Source: JACQFZ01 sp045810625 (GTDB lineage Bacteria; Pseudomonadota; Gammaproteobacteria; Acidiferrobacterales; Sulfurifustaceae). Taken from it: DNA of 58,817 bases. The DNA lies in NCBI GenBank assembly GCA_045810625.1, contig JBJMVQ010000023.1:1-58817 (forward strand). Reading direction: 5' to 3'. The translations under genes and the position numbers were made by a program. Below are positions 43,304-52,690 of this stretch, one piece after another. The stretch's first letter is position 1. The number at the start of each line of letters is the position of its first letter. Below the pieces are notes generated by a model. The model had not been told where the DNA came from. It made no database searches and saw nothing but the letters and a program-made list of their open reading frames with translations.

Positions 43304-43346
43304 GATTAGCTTGCATAGTAAAACGGCGGTCAACCGAAAGCTAATC
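43304..43346. promoter_or_regulatory. Inverted repeat in the leader of the FAA-hydrolase-like gene
   Basis: GATTAGCTT (43304-43312) and AAGCTAATC (43338-43346) are perfect 9-bp complements 25 bases apart, ending 11 bases before the ATG and partly next to the AAGGAG ribosome site. They flank a CATAGT -10-like sequence. It could be a two-site operator or an RNA hairpin that sequesters the start. Confidence 0.45.
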
Positions 43347-43357
43347 AAGGAGCGAGC

Positions 43358-44392
43358 ATGGATAAGCAACGCCGTACGTTACTGAAAGGTGCGGGCGCCG
43401 CGGCGGTTGTGGGCGCGACGGGTCTGCTGAACGGAGCGAGTGCTGCGGAAACGGAGCGGACGACCAACAAGAAGTATGGAGGTTCAGCCGAAATGCCGAA
43501 GAACATGACGTTTGTGACCCTGCGGAGCGGGGACGACTACCGCCTCGGAATCAAAACCGAGCGTGGAATTCTCGATGTGCGCAAGGCGGCGGCGGAGCTT
43601 CGCATTCAAGCGCCGACGACGATCGATGACGTCATTCGCGGACGCGGAAACAACGGGGCGCTTGCCGAGTTGCTGCACAAGGCGCAGGCGGCGAAGAACG
43701 CGGATGCGCTGTTCGTGAACGAAGCGCAGGCCCAGTTCGGGCCGGTGGTGACGAACCCGGAAAAGATCATTTGCATCGGGTTGAACTACCGGCGCCACGC
43801 GGCCGAGACCGGGCAGCCGGTGCCGACGCTGCCGATTCTGTTCAACAAGTACAACAACGCGCTGTACTACCATGGCGGCACCGTGAAAGTATCCGAAGTG
43901 CCGGCGGAAAAATTCGACTACGAAGCGGAGCTCGTCATCGTGATGGGCAACACCGCGCGTAACGTGAGCGAGGCGGACGCGCTTTCGCACGTCTTCGGAT
44001 ACGCCACCGGCAATGACTTCACCGCGCGCGATCTGCAGATGCGCACCAACCAGTGGATGCTGGGGAAGACCCCGGACCATTTCGCGCCGCTCGGGCCGTA
44101 TCTGGTGACGGCGGACCAGATTTCGAATCCGAACAGCCTCAAGATCGAGTGCCGCGTCAACGGCGAGGTGCGGCAGTCATCGAACACGAGCGACATGGTG
44201 TTCAACTGTGCGAGCCTGATCGCTTACATCTCGAAACACTTCACGCTCTCGCCCGGCGACATCATCTTCACGGGAACGCCGGAAGGCGTGATCCTCGGCT
44301 ACCCGAAGGAAAAGCAGGTGTGGTTGAAGCCGGGGGACAAGGTGACGACGAGCATCGAAAAGCTCGGAACGCTGCAGTTCGCCCTGGCGTGA
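43358..44392 (+). CDS. Fumarylacetoacetate hydrolase-family protein with Tat-type signal
   Basis: A 344-residue FAH-family hydrolase or decarboxylase. The catalytic fold shows ICIGLNYRRHAAETG, FDYEAELVIVMG, YATGNDFTARDLQ and GDIIFTGTPEGV, with the metal ligands in the D/E-x-E region. The N-terminus DKQRRTLLKGAGAAAVVGATG is a twin-arginine-like signal with a cleavage site near SAAE, unusual for a family that is normally cytoplasmic. GGAGCGAGC precedes ATG 43358. Confidence 0.88.
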   Translation: MDKQRRTLLKGAGAAAVVGATGLLNGASAAETERTTNKKYGGSAEMPKNMTFVTLRSGDDYRLGIKTERGILDVRKAAAELRIQAPTTIDDVIRGRGNNGALAELLHKAQAAKNADALFVNEAQAQFGPVVTNPEKIICIGLNYRRHAAETGQPVPTLPILFNKYNNALYYHGGTVKVSEVPAEKFDYEAELVIVMGNTARNVSEADALSHVFGYATGNDFTARDLQMRTNQWMLGKTPDHFAPLGPYLVTADQISNPNSLKIECRVNGEVRQSSNTSDMVFNCASLIAYISKHFTLSPGDIIFTGTPEGVILGYPKEKQVWLKPGDKVTTSIEKLGTLQFALA

Positions 44393-44404
44393 CCGGCGCC
44401 GATC

Positions 44405-44445
44405 GCCCCGGTGGCCGGAGCGAAACCGGCCGCCGGGCGGGTTTT
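44405..44445 (+). terminator. Probable terminator after the FAA-hydrolase-like gene
   Basis: Long GC stem GCCCCGGTGGCCGG (44405-44418) / CCGGCCGCCGGGC (44426-44438), seven-base loop, then a short GGG and TTTT (44442-44445). The T-run is short, so termination may be weak. Confidence 0.55.
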
Positions 44446-44508
44446 ACCCACTTTTCTCCGGGCAGGAACCTAGTATTGAAAACCTCTGGCGCTTTTATTG
44501 GTTTCGTG

Positions 44509-44640
44509 TATAGTGCATCGCGTTGCAGTCCCGTTCTTGTAGTTAGTTCGGAAGTCCTCCTGCAAGTTGGAAGTCACTCCCGTTAAACCCGCAAGAAAAG
44601 AACTGCACACACCGCAATTGAACCAAATGAGGTTATTTAC
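44509..44640 (+). promoter_or_regulatory. Promoter and long 5' leader of the cold-shock gene
   Basis: TATAGT at 44509-44514 is a good -10; a matching -35 is not evident. Transcription from about 44520 gives a leader of about 120 bases, the length typical of cspA-type RNAs whose leaders fold differently in the cold. The leader contains GGAAGTCCTCC/GGAAGTCACTCC repeats. GAGG lies before GTG 44641. Confidence 0.5.
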
Positions 44641-44844
44641 GTGGCTACAGGAACCGTGAAGTGGTTTAACGAATCGAAGGGCTTCGGCTTTATCACTCCC
44701 AACGACGGCGGCAAAGATGTCTTCGTGCATTATTCCGCCATCCAAGGGAGCGGCTTCAAGAGCTTGGCCGAAGGCCAGAAAGTGGAGTTCGACGTGCAGC
44801 AATCGCCAAAGGGACCGGCGGCGGCAAACGTACGCCCCGCCTAA
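44641..44844 (+). CDS. Cold-shock protein, CspA family
   Basis: A 67-residue single cold-shock domain that binds single-stranded nucleic acid and acts as an RNA chaperone. The RNP1 motif KGFGFI and RNP2 motif VFVHYS are present, starting MATGTVKWFNESKGFGF. The start is GTG 44641, with GAGG (44629-44632) upstream. A perfect terminator follows 28 bases after the stop, so it is a single-gene unit. Confidence 0.95.
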   Translation: MATGTVKWFNESKGFGFITPNDGGKDVFVHYSAIQGSGFKSLAEGQKVEFDVQQSPKGPAAANVRPA

Positions 44845-44871
44845 CCGGCGCGCCGAATTCGATGTCACTCT

Positions 44872-44901
44872 AGACCCCGCCTCAAGGCGGGGTCTTTTTT
44901 T
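44872..44901 (+). terminator. Rho-independent terminator of the cold-shock gene
   Basis: Perfect 10-bp stem AGACCCCGCC (44872-44881) / GGCGGGGTCT (44886-44895), loop TCAA, then a T-run to 44901. Confidence 0.93.
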
Positions 44902-44962
44902 GTAGCGCGGCTTACGCTAGTTTGCTGCGCCTTACCTCGCTCGCACCATTTTCGCCCGCGTC

Positions 44963-46870
44963 ATGCCGTTGCTGCGCCTCGCCGATGTTTCCCTCGCTTA
45001 CGGTCATTTGCCGCTGCTCGCACATGTCGATTTCCAAATCGACGCGGGCGAGCGCGTCTGTCTGGTCGGGCGTAACGGAACCGGCAAGTCGACGCTGTTT
45101 CGCGTGATCGCCGCCACCGCGGTTCCGGACGACGGCGAGGTCTGGCGGCAGGAAACGTTGCGCGTGGCGCATCTCGAACAGGAAGTGCCGCCCGACACGC
45201 AGGCGACCGTATTCGAAGTCGTCGCCGGCGGATTGGGCGAGCTCGGCAGGCTGCTGACCGATTATCATCACGCGACGCACGAGAGTGCGTCGGGCGACCG
45301 CGCCACGCTCGATCGGCTCGCTGGTTTGCATGCACGGATCGATACGCTTGACGGCTGGAACGTGCGGCAGAAAGTCGAGATGGTGCTGAGCCGGTTGAAT
45401 CTGGCCGCGGACAAGCGGCTCGCCGATTGCTCGGGCGGTATCCGGCGTCAGGTGATGCTCGCCCGCGCGTTGGTGAGCGATCCGGATTTGCTCCTGCTCG
45501 ACGAACCGACGAACCATCTCGATATCGCCGCCATCACCTGGCTCGAAGAGTTTCTCAAGACGCGCCGCGGCGCACTGATGTTTATCACGCACGACCGCAC
45601 GTTTCTGAAGCATCTGGCGACACGGATCGTCGAGCTCGACCGTGGGAAGCTCACGTCGTTCCCGGGCGATTTCGATCATTACTTGCGCAAGAAAGAGGAG
45701 TTGCTCGAGATCGAGGCGCGCGCCGCGGCGAAGTTCGACAAGAAGCTCGCCGAGGAGGAAGCGTGGATCCGGCAGGGGATCAAGGCGCGACGTACGCGCA
45801 ACGAAGGGCGCGTGCGCAAGCTCGAACAGCTCCGGCGCGAGCGCCGCGCGCGGCTCGAGACGGCGGGCAGCGTTGCGTTCGGCATTGACGCGGGCGGGTT
45901 ATCCGGCAAGCTCGTCGTCGATCTGCGGCACGTGAGCTTCCGCTACGGCGACCATGTCATCATCCGCGATCTCTCGACGCACATTCTGCGCGGCGATCGC
46001 ATCGGCATCGTCGGCCCGAACGGCGCGGGCAAGAGCACGCTGCTCAAGCTCATCCTCGGCGAGATCGCGCCGACCACCGGGCAGGTGGTGATCGGCACGC
46101 GTCTGGAGGTGGCCTACTTCGACCAGCACCGGCGCCAGCTCGATCCGGAGAAGACTGTGCGAGACAACCTGAGCGAGGGCAGCAACTTTATCTCCGTGAA
46201 AGGCCGCTCGCGCCATGTCATCGGGTATCTGAAGGATTTTCTGTTTCCGCCGGAGCGGATCGACTCGCCGGTCAAAGCGCTTTCCGGCGGTGAACGCAAT
46301 CGCCTGCTGCTCGCGAAAATTTTCACACAGCCGGCCAATATGCTCGTGCTCGACGAGCCGACCAACGATCTCGATGTCGACACGCTCGAGTTGCTCGAGG
46401 ATTTGCTCGCGGACTACGAAGGCACGCTGTTATTGGTCAGCCACGACCGTACGTTCCTCGACAACGTCGTGACGAGCACGCTGGTGTTCGAGGGCGATGG
46501 GCGAGTAGGCGAGTACGTCGGCGGCTACGAGGACTGGCAGCGCTATCGCGAGCAGTTCGCGGCGCCGCGAGACGAGACGCCAAAACGGGCGAGCGCCGAC
46601 GAGGTTGTGCGGCCGGAGCCGCGGCGCGGCGAGCGGTCGCGCAAGCTTTCGTACAAGGAGACCCGCGAGCTCGAAGCGCTGCCGGCGCGGATCGAAGCGC
46701 TCGAAACCGAGCAGGCGCGATTACAAGCGGCGGCGAGCGACCCCGCGTTTTACCAACAACCGAAAGATAAGATTGCGGCGACGATAGAGCGGTTGGAGAG
46801 CGTCGCGCGCGAGCTCGATGCCTGCTACGCGCGTTGGGAGCTGCTGGAAAAAGAAGCGGCCGGCGGCTGA
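44963..46870 (+). CDS. uup: ABC-F family ATPase Uup
   Basis: A 635-residue soluble protein with two ABC ATPase domains and no membrane part, of the Uup branch of ABC-F, linked to ribosome and replication fork processes. Walker A sites are GRNGTGKST and GPNGAGKST; signatures are CSGGIRRQ (atypical) and LSGGERNR, each with LLLDEPTNHLD or MLVLDEPTNDLD. The C-terminal KLSYKETRELEALPARIEALETEQ coiled coil is diagnostic of Uup. ATG 44963 has no evident ribosome-binding site. Confidence 0.92.
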   Translation: MPLLRLADVSLAYGHLPLLAHVDFQIDAGERVCLVGRNGTGKSTLFRVIAATAVPDDGEVWRQETLRVAHLEQEVPPDTQATVFEVVAGGLGELGRLLTDYHHATHESASGDRATLDRLAGLHARIDTLDGWNVRQKVEMVLSRLNLAADKRLADCSGGIRRQVMLARALVSDPDLLLLDEPTNHLDIAAITWLEEFLKTRRGALMFITHDRTFLKHLATRIVELDRGKLTSFPGDFDHYLRKKEELLEIEARAAAKFDKKLAEEEAWIRQGIKARRTRNEGRVRKLEQLRRERRARLETAGSVAFGIDAGGLSGKLVVDLRHVSFRYGDHVIIRDLSTHILRGDRIGIVGPNGAGKSTLLKLILGEIAPTTGQVVIGTRLEVAYFDQHRRQLDPEKTVRDNLSEGSNFISVKGRSRHVIGYLKDFLFPPERIDSPVKALSGGERNRLLLAKIFTQPANMLVLDEPTNDLDVDTLELLEDLLADYEGTLLLVSHDRTFLDNVVTSTLVFEGDGRVGEYVGGYEDWQRYREQFAAPRDETPKRASADEVVRPEPRRGERSRKLSYKETRELEALPARIEALETEQARLQAAASDPAFYQQPKDKIAATIERLESVARELDACYARWELLEKEAAGG

Positions 46871-46917
46871 GGCGCGACGCCGGCGACAAGTGCCGCTCGT
46901 ACGCCGCGCCGACCCGC

Positions 46918-47334
46918 TTACGGGAGTTTGATCTTGCCGCCGCCGGGCAGTCCGCCCGGCAGGCCGCCGGGGCCGAGCGCGCCGGCGCCCGCTTGCGGAA
47001 TCACGATCGACGAGCTCGCCTGACGGCGCATCTCCTGCAGCTCTTGCATGGTGCGTTCGATCGCCTGCTTGGTCGCCGGGCCGAACTTTTGCACGGCGTC
47101 GGCGAGCGATTGCGCGGGAATATCGAAGCTGAGCGGCAACGCGCCGGCGGGGGTGAGAATCTGCGCTTCGCCGACGTACAGCACTTGGCGCGCCGGGTCG
47201 GTGGAACCGTCGGACTTCACCGGCGTCAGGCGCCGGATGGTTCCGATCTTGCGGTCGGTGAAGATTTCTTCTCGATAAAGCGCGGCGCCGTCCATCTCCG
47301 GCTCGGCCGCGCGGTTCTGAGGTTTGTCGGACAT
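46918..47334 (-). CDS. Small protein of unknown function
   Basis: A 138-residue protein starting ATG 47334 (MSDKPQNRAAEPEMDG), preferred to a longer TTG start because GAGAGG lies just before it. It has a beta-rich middle (ALYREEIFTDRKIGTIRRLTPVKSDGSTDPARQVLYVGEAQI), a helical segment rich in Gln and Glu (about 80-110) and a Gly/Pro/Leu-rich tail (LPGGLPGGGKIKLP). No signal peptide. I do not recognise a family name with certainty. It converges on uup. Confidence 0.7.
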   Translation of the reverse strand: MSDKPQNRAAEPEMDGAALYREEIFTDRKIGTIRRLTPVKSDGSTDPARQVLYVGEAQILTPAGALPLSFDIPAQSLADAVQKFGPATKQAIERTMQELQEMRRQASSSIVIPQAGAGALGPGGLPGGLPGGGKIKLP

Positions 47335-47536
47335 AGGCCTCTCGAATCCGTGATCCAATAGCTAAAGGCTACCAGGATTTTCGGCGCGGCTCACCCCGCG
47401 ACGTTCAGCGCCGCCTGTCGGGACGCGGCGCCGAGTTTCCGCGCGCAGTTCGCCGGGTGGCTACCTAGGGATTCTTCTGCCCGTGGCCCGGATCGCGGTG
47501 CCTTAGAATAGCGGAGCGCCCTCACGGAGATAGGGC

Positions 47537-48703
47537 ATGTTCACTCGCCGCTTCACGCTGTTTCGGCTGTTTGGCTTCGAGGTGAATCTCGATCTATCGT
47601 GGCTCCTGCTGGGCGTTCTGGTCACGTGGTCGCTTGCGCTCGGGCTGTTCCCCACGGTTTTGCCCGGCTTCGCGCCGGCCGCGTACTGGTCGATGGGCGT
47701 CGTCGGCGCGGTGGGCCTCCTGTTCTCGATCGTCTTCCATGAGCTTTCGCACGCACTGGTCGCGCGCCGTTACGGCCTGCCGATTCGCCGCATCACGCTG
47801 TTCGTTTTCGGGGGCGTGGCCGAGATGGAGCAGGAACCGCGCGATGCGAAGACCGAGTTTTTGATGGCGGTTGCGGGGCCGGTCGCGAGCTTCGTGCTTG
47901 CATTCGTATTCTATGAGATTTACCGGCTGACCACGGCGGAGACGCCGACGGCCCTGCACGGCATCACGTACTACCTCGGCGTGATCAATTTCGCGCTCGG
48001 GCTGTTCAACCTCGTGCCCGGCTTTCCGCTCGACGGCGGTCGCATCCTGCGCGCGGCGCTGTGGCGCTGGCGCGGCGATTTCCATTGGGCCACGCGTATC
48101 GCCTCGCGCGTCGGCGCGGGCTTCGGCGTCGCGCTGATGGCGCTTGGTGTCTTCGCGTTTGTCACCGGCAACGCCGTTCAGGGAATGTGGTGGTTTCTGA
48201 TCGGACTGTTCTTGCGCGCCGCCGCCGCGATGTCTTATCAAGAGTTGCTCGTGCGCGAGTCGATGAAAGGCGAATCCGTGCGGCGCTTGATGACGCCGAA
48301 CCCGGTGACCGTTACTCCGGATCTGCCGCTTGCGGCGCTTGTCGAGAATTACATCTTCCGCTACCGCCACAAAACGTATCCGGTTGTCGCCGGCGGTGCG
48401 GTTCTCGGATTGGTCGGCATCGATCAGGTGAAGATGGTTCCGCGCGCCGTGTGGCCGAGCCGCATTGTGGCGCAAGTGATGGAGCCGTGTGGTGCCAACA
48501 ATTCGGTCGGTCCCGAGACCGATGCATTGGAGGCGTGGAAGCGGCTGAGCCGCGGCAGTACGCGCCGATTGCTGGTCATGCACGAGGGACGTTTGCTCGG
48601 CATCCTTGCATTGGCCGACGTCATGCAGTTTCTCTCCCTGAAAACGGATTTAGACCGAAAGGGCGGTGGTCCCGGCCGGTGGTGGCGCAACGCCCGGCGA
48701 TAG
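47537..48703 (+). CDS. Site-2 protease (M50) family protein with CBS domains
   Basis: A 388-residue intramembrane zinc protease. H68-E-L-S-H72 in the second helix and NLVPGFPLDGGRIL give the M50 metal site. A cytoplasmic C-terminal part (about 245-375) is a CBS-domain pair, which often binds adenine nucleotides (MTPNPVTVTPDLPLAALVENYIFR; SRGSTRRLLVMHEGRLLGILALADVMQFL). This is the CBS-containing S2P subgroup. TAGAAT at about 47503-47508 is a possible -10. Substrate unknown. Confidence 0.88.
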   Translation: MFTRRFTLFRLFGFEVNLDLSWLLLGVLVTWSLALGLFPTVLPGFAPAAYWSMGVVGAVGLLFSIVFHELSHALVARRYGLPIRRITLFVFGGVAEMEQEPRDAKTEFLMAVAGPVASFVLAFVFYEIYRLTTAETPTALHGITYYLGVINFALGLFNLVPGFPLDGGRILRAALWRWRGDFHWATRIASRVGAGFGVALMALGVFAFVTGNAVQGMWWFLIGLFLRAAAAMSYQELLVRESMKGESVRRLMTPNPVTVTPDLPLAALVENYIFRYRHKTYPVVAGGAVLGLVGIDQVKMVPRAVWPSRIVAQVMEPCGANNSVGPETDALEAWKRLSRGSTRRLLVMHEGRLLGILALADVMQFLSLKTDLDRKGGGPGRWWRNARR

Positions 48704-48710
48704 CGCACTG

Positions 48711-49499
48711 TCAGCGCCGGCCGGGCAACGCTTGATAGAAGCCGTGCGCCTGCACCAGCTCGACGGGCGCGTCGAACGACTCGCTCAAGTTCCGGCTCGT
48801 TAGGATCTCGGCTTTGTCGCCGTCCGCGACGATCGCGCCGTTCTTCAACAACACGACGCGCGTGATCTCCGGCGGGATTTCATGAATGTGATGCGTGACG
48901 AGAATCAAGGTTTTCCCGCTTTGCATCAATCCGCGCACGAGATCGATGTACTGAAAGCACGCTTTGAGATCGAGGCCGCTCGTCGGTTCGTCGAGGATCA
49001 GCGTCTCCGGATCGTTCACGAGCGCGCGCCCGAGCAGAAAACGTCGTTGTTCGCCGGTCGACATCGTTGCATAAAGCTTGTCGGCGAGCGCGGTGATGCC
49101 GAGCATTTCCATGATCCGCTGCGCGTGCGCTTTTTGCGTACCGCTCACGTGGTGGTGCGCCCACACATCGACGCTCGCGAAGTAACCCGACAGGATGACA
49201 TTGATCCCATGCGCGTAGCCGACATATTCGCGCTGCAAATCGTGGGAGACGATACCGAGTCGCGCACGCAGCTCCCACACGTTCCAGCGCTCCTCGCCGA
49301 ACAGGCGGATATAGCTGTCGTCCGATTGAAGCGGATAGATCTCGCGCGACAGCAGCTTCAGCAGCGTGGTCTTGCCAGCCCCGTTCGGCCCGAGGATCGC
49401 GGTGTTGCATCCCTGGGGGATCGAGAGCGAGAGGTCGGTGAACACGCGGGTGTCGCCGCGGTAAGCGCTGACGTTCTTTATTTCAATGATGTTCGACAT
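48711..49499 (-). CDS. ABC transporter-type ATP-binding protein (no permease partner nearby)
   Basis: A 262-residue ATPase with Walker A GPNGAGKTT (36-44), signature STGEQRRFLLGRAL and Walker B LILDEPTSGLDLKA, followed by the switch His in VTHHIHEI. It resembles the YlmA-like soluble ABC proteins often described as molybdenum or iron transport ATPases. No permease or binding protein is adjacent; it stands convergent with the protease gene seven bases away. Confidence 0.82.
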   Translation of the reverse strand: MSNIIEIKNVSAYRGDTRVFTDLSLSIPQGCNTAILGPNGAGKTTLLKLLSREIYPLQSDDSYIRLFGEERWNVWELRARLGIVSHDLQREYVGYAHGINVILSGYFASVDVWAHHHVSGTQKAHAQRIMEMLGITALADKLYATMSTGEQRRFLLGRALVNDPETLILDEPTSGLDLKACFQYIDLVRGLMQSGKTLILVTHHIHEIPPEITRVVLLKNGAIVADGDKAEILTSRNLSESFDAPVELVQAHGFYQALPGRR

Positions 49500-49591
49500 G
49501 TGGACTGGAGCGTCGTTCTCGTGACGAAATCGTTGAAAAGCATCATAGCGTAAAAGCGATTCGGCGTTCCGCCGGCGCCGGGTGGTGGCGC

Positions 49592-49622
49592 AAAAAGCAA
49601 ACCCCGCTTGCGCGGGGTTTGC
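49592..49622 (-). terminator. Terminator of the YVTN/di-heme gene
   Basis: Perfect 11-bp stem GCAAACCCCGC (49597-49607) / GCGGGGTTTGC (49612-49622), four-base loop, and a T-run on the minus strand (plus-strand AAAAA at 49592-49596). Confidence 0.9.
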
Positions 49623-49669
49623 GATCCGGGTCCGGCGAGCGTCCTGCTCAACCGGTCCGCGGTTCTTTG

Positions 49670-52600
49670 CTACTGCAGCGACAGCAGATACGCAATCAAC
49701 GCGTCGAGATCGGACGCCGAAAGCTGCGACGTTTTGCCGTGCGTGTCCTTGATCACCTGGATGTGGTTCGTCGCGAGGTTGGGATTGATCTGGCGCTGCC
49801 CGTTCACCGTCACGATCAGGGGTGCGAGATTGCTCGTGCCGATCTGGTCGAGCTGCAGGCGGCCGTCCGGGTACGCCGAGTCCGCCGCCGCCACTTGCGT
49901 CGGCGGATCGAGGCTCACCAGGATCGGTCCCTTGCCGTCGCCGCCGAGCGAGCCGTCGGAGCCCGCGACGCTGATCGGCACTTCCGTCGGCAGCACGACC
50001 GGCTGTCCGCCGAGGAAACTGCCCGCGACCTTGCGCGTGCTATCGGTGCGTACCGTGCGGAAATTGAACCCGCGCTCGCCCGGCTGCAGGAGCGGCGAAT
50101 CCGGCGCGAGCAGGATTTCGCGCAGACTGTGCGCGAAGCCGTGGTGCAGCCAGCGCGGCACGCTGTCCCAGAAGCTGCGCAGATGCTTGGTGTTGCGGCT
50201 GCTGATGTTCTGGCGCGAGCCCTCGTCCTGCGGCGGGCCGAACTCGGTGAAGAAGTAATCGTTGGCCAGACGTTTGAACGGTCCGTCGCCGTCGATGGTC
50301 GTCTCGCTGACGACACCCGGCTCGTGGATGTTGTAATCCTGGAAGGTGTCGTTCGGCACACCGTTCACCGTCGTGTTGCCGTTGTGATGGCAGCTCGCGC
50401 AACCCGCGCCGCCGTTCGCGACTTCGTTGCTGAAGATCTGCTTGCCGCGCGCGATCTTCGTCGCCATGTCGCTCGACGGGAACTGCGTCAGCGGATTCGG
50501 CATGCGCCGCGTTTCGTTCTGGGTCCAGAGGATCTGGTCGAACGCCATTTTGTAGAAGCCGATGCTGAACGCGTCGCTTTTGAGCTCCGAACGGCCGATC
50601 GCTTGGGAGTTCGCAGCCGTTTGTTGCTGCACGAACTGGTCGCGCGCGCGAAGGCGGTCGGTCAAGCTCGCTTGCGGGAACAGCGCGTTCACTCTTTCCG
50701 CCTGCGTCAGCTCGCCGTTACAAGCCGACGCGTAGGCCGTCATATTATTGTTCAGGCCCTCGAACCATTCCGGCCAGTTGTCGGAGATGTCCTTGTTCTG
50801 CGGCACCGCTTTCACACCGCCGATCGCGTTCGCGCCGACGTTCCATTGGCTGCCGTCGTGCCGGCTCTGCCAGTGGCAGTTGTTGCACGACTTCTGGCCG
50901 TCGTCGGCGTACGACGACGTGAAGAACCAGCGCAAGCCGACCTCTTCATCGGTCGCGAACAGCTGTTTGCCGTTGTTGCCGTTGGTGGTCGGGTCGGGTG
51001 TTCTGTCGGTGACGCCGACGGTGACGAAGCCTTGCTTCGTGAGCGCGCCGTTCGTGTCGACGCCCAGGAACGACACATCTTCCGTCTGCATGTTGGCGAC
51101 GTACACCGTTTTCCCGTCCGGCGATACCGCCACACCTTGCGGCGTGATGCCGCCGGTGAATTCAAAGCCGGTTTCCGTCAGGATCTGCGACGGCGAGGAC
51201 GGGTTCTGATTGACGCGGAACACTTCCACTTTGTCCGAATGCATCTCGCTGACGAAGAGGAAATTGCCGCGGACGAACATCTGCTCCGGTCCGCTGCCCT
51301 TGATGATCTTCTGTCCCGCTTGGTGATCGCCGAGATCGACGACTTGGCCGGGGGTGACCACCAGCGACTGATCGCGCCCGGCATCGACGTAGCGATACAC
51401 GAACTTGTTGGTCGACGTGTCGAACACGCTCAACGTGCTGCCGATATCGTCGAACGTCGTCGCTTTGGTCGCGTCGGTCATGATCGGCTGATACCCGAGC
51501 GCCTGGCCGTTGTTGCGTATCGCCGTACCGTTGACGACGGTCGGCAAGCCGTGGCCGGTTTCGGGGCCGTTCATGACGTTGCTGGTGTCGTGGCCGGACA
51601 CGATGCCCCACCTGCCGGCGATCTTTACGTCGGTGGCGAGGCCGCCGACCGGCATCGTCGTCAACAGCGTGTTCGCGTCGTTCGCGACATTGATCACCGC
51701 GATGGCGTGGCCGAGCGTATTCGCGACATACAGCGTCTTGCCGTCGGCGCTCAGATCCAGGTTGCGCGGATTAGAGCGGTCGAGATCGTTGGTACCGGTC
51801 GGAATCGTCGCGATCGGCGTGAACTTCGGCCCGGCGTCGATCCGGAAGGCGCGCACCTGATCGCCGAAGCGATCGGTCACGTACAGCCGGGTGCCGCTCG
51901 CGTTGAAGACGGCGTCTTCGCTGTAAAAGCCCGTCTGGAACTCGCCGATCACCTGATCGGTGCTGGTGTTGATCACGCTCGCGAAGTTGGCGTACTGGTT
52001 CAGCACCACCGCATAAGGAGCGGACGATATCGCGGTGTTCACCGGCGCCATGCGCACGCTGACCGGGCGCGTACCGCGCGTCTGGCCGGAGGGCCGCAGG
52101 TCGATCCAACGCAGCACTTGCTTCCTGGCCGTGTCGACGACGGCGACACGCCAATCCGGATAGCCTTCGCGTCCCGGCAGCGATACGTACAGCTTCGCGC
52201 CGTTCGCCGTGACGGCCACTGCATTCGGCCAGCTGCGGAACGGTTGCCGCACGAACGGCCAGTGCTGACTGCCGCTCGACAGCGCCGGACGATTTGGATC
52301 GATGCGACTGCCCGGGTCGGGCCTTCCGGTGTCGTACTTCGCCCCGAACATGATCTTCGTGTAGCGCATCACGCCGGCGCGTTGCCCGGCGGGCTCGGCG
52401 CCGACGATGTTCTTCACCGGGTCGCTGGTGGTGTCGGTAATAATGTTGCCGGCGGAGTCGGTTTTCACCGCGGTCGCGAACAATCGCAGCTCGATCGGCG
52501 CCTCCGGACCCACCGGGGCAAGAATCTGGCGGGTAAACGACGCGGAAAGCGTCGCGGCGTGCGTGCCGCTCGTGGCGACGAGGAGGGCGGCGGTCGAGAC

Positions 52601-52690
52601 GATCACTGAGCGGATCAACTTGAAGCGGGGAGAGTGCGAGGAGGGAGCGGGTGATTCAACGGTGCCTGAAAGGCGTTCCCCATATTCCAT
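49670..52690 (-). CDS. Periplasmic YVTN beta-propeller / di-heme cytochrome fusion
   Basis: A 1006-residue exported protein. After an N-terminal helix and signal segment (VIVSTAALLVATSGTHA) comes a propeller (about 130-580) of YVTN-type repeats (AVTANGAKLYVSLPGR, SADGKTLYVANTLGHAIAV, SPDGKTVYVANMQTEDV). The C-terminal part resembles cytochrome c peroxidase/MauG: two haem motifs, CNNCH (about residue 601) and CASCH (about 763). It may oxidise a small or protein substrate and pass electrons; the substrate is unknown. AGGAGA precedes ATG 52690. It is divergent from the ParB-like gene. Confidence 0.88.
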   Translation of the reverse strand: MEYGERLSGTVESPAPSSHSPRFKLIRSVIVSTAALLVATSGTHAATLSASFTRQILAPVGPEAPIELRLFATAVKTDSAGNIITDTTSDPVKNIVGAEPAGQRAGVMRYTKIMFGAKYDTGRPDPGSRIDPNRPALSSGSQHWPFVRQPFRSWPNAVAVTANGAKLYVSLPGREGYPDWRVAVVDTARKQVLRWIDLRPSGQTRGTRPVSVRMAPVNTAISSAPYAVVLNQYANFASVINTSTDQVIGEFQTGFYSEDAVFNASGTRLYVTDRFGDQVRAFRIDAGPKFTPIATIPTGTNDLDRSNPRNLDLSADGKTLYVANTLGHAIAVINVANDANTLLTTMPVGGLATDVKIAGRWGIVSGHDTSNVMNGPETGHGLPTVVNGTAIRNNGQALGYQPIMTDATKATTFDDIGSTLSVFDTSTNKFVYRYVDAGRDQSLVVTPGQVVDLGDHQAGQKIIKGSGPEQMFVRGNFLFVSEMHSDKVEVFRVNQNPSSPSQILTETGFEFTGGITPQGVAVSPDGKTVYVANMQTEDVSFLGVDTNGALTKQGFVTVGVTDRTPDPTTNGNNGKQLFATDEEVGLRWFFTSSYADDGQKSCNNCHWQSRHDGSQWNVGANAIGGVKAVPQNKDISDNWPEWFEGLNNNMTAYASACNGELTQAERVNALFPQASLTDRLRARDQFVQQQTAANSQAIGRSELKSDAFSIGFYKMAFDQILWTQNETRRMPNPLTQFPSSDMATKIARGKQIFSNEVANGGAGCASCHHNGNTTVNGVPNDTFQDYNIHEPGVVSETTIDGDGPFKRLANDYFFTEFGPPQDEGSRQNISSRNTKHLRSFWDSVPRWLHHGFAHSLREILLAPDSPLLQPGERGFNFRTVRTDSTRKVAGSFLGGQPVVLPTEVPISVAGSDGSLGGDGKGPILVSLDPPTQVAAADSAYPDGRLQLDQIGTSNLAPLIVTVNGQRQINPNLATNHIQVIKDTHGKTSQLSASDLDALIAYLLSLQ

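Noticed and set aside
49619..52609. 996-residue open frame opposite the YVTN/di-heme gene
   Set aside because: Arg-rich, no recognisable motif, and exactly antisense to a gene with clear signal peptide, propeller and haem motifs; a typical high-GC shadow.
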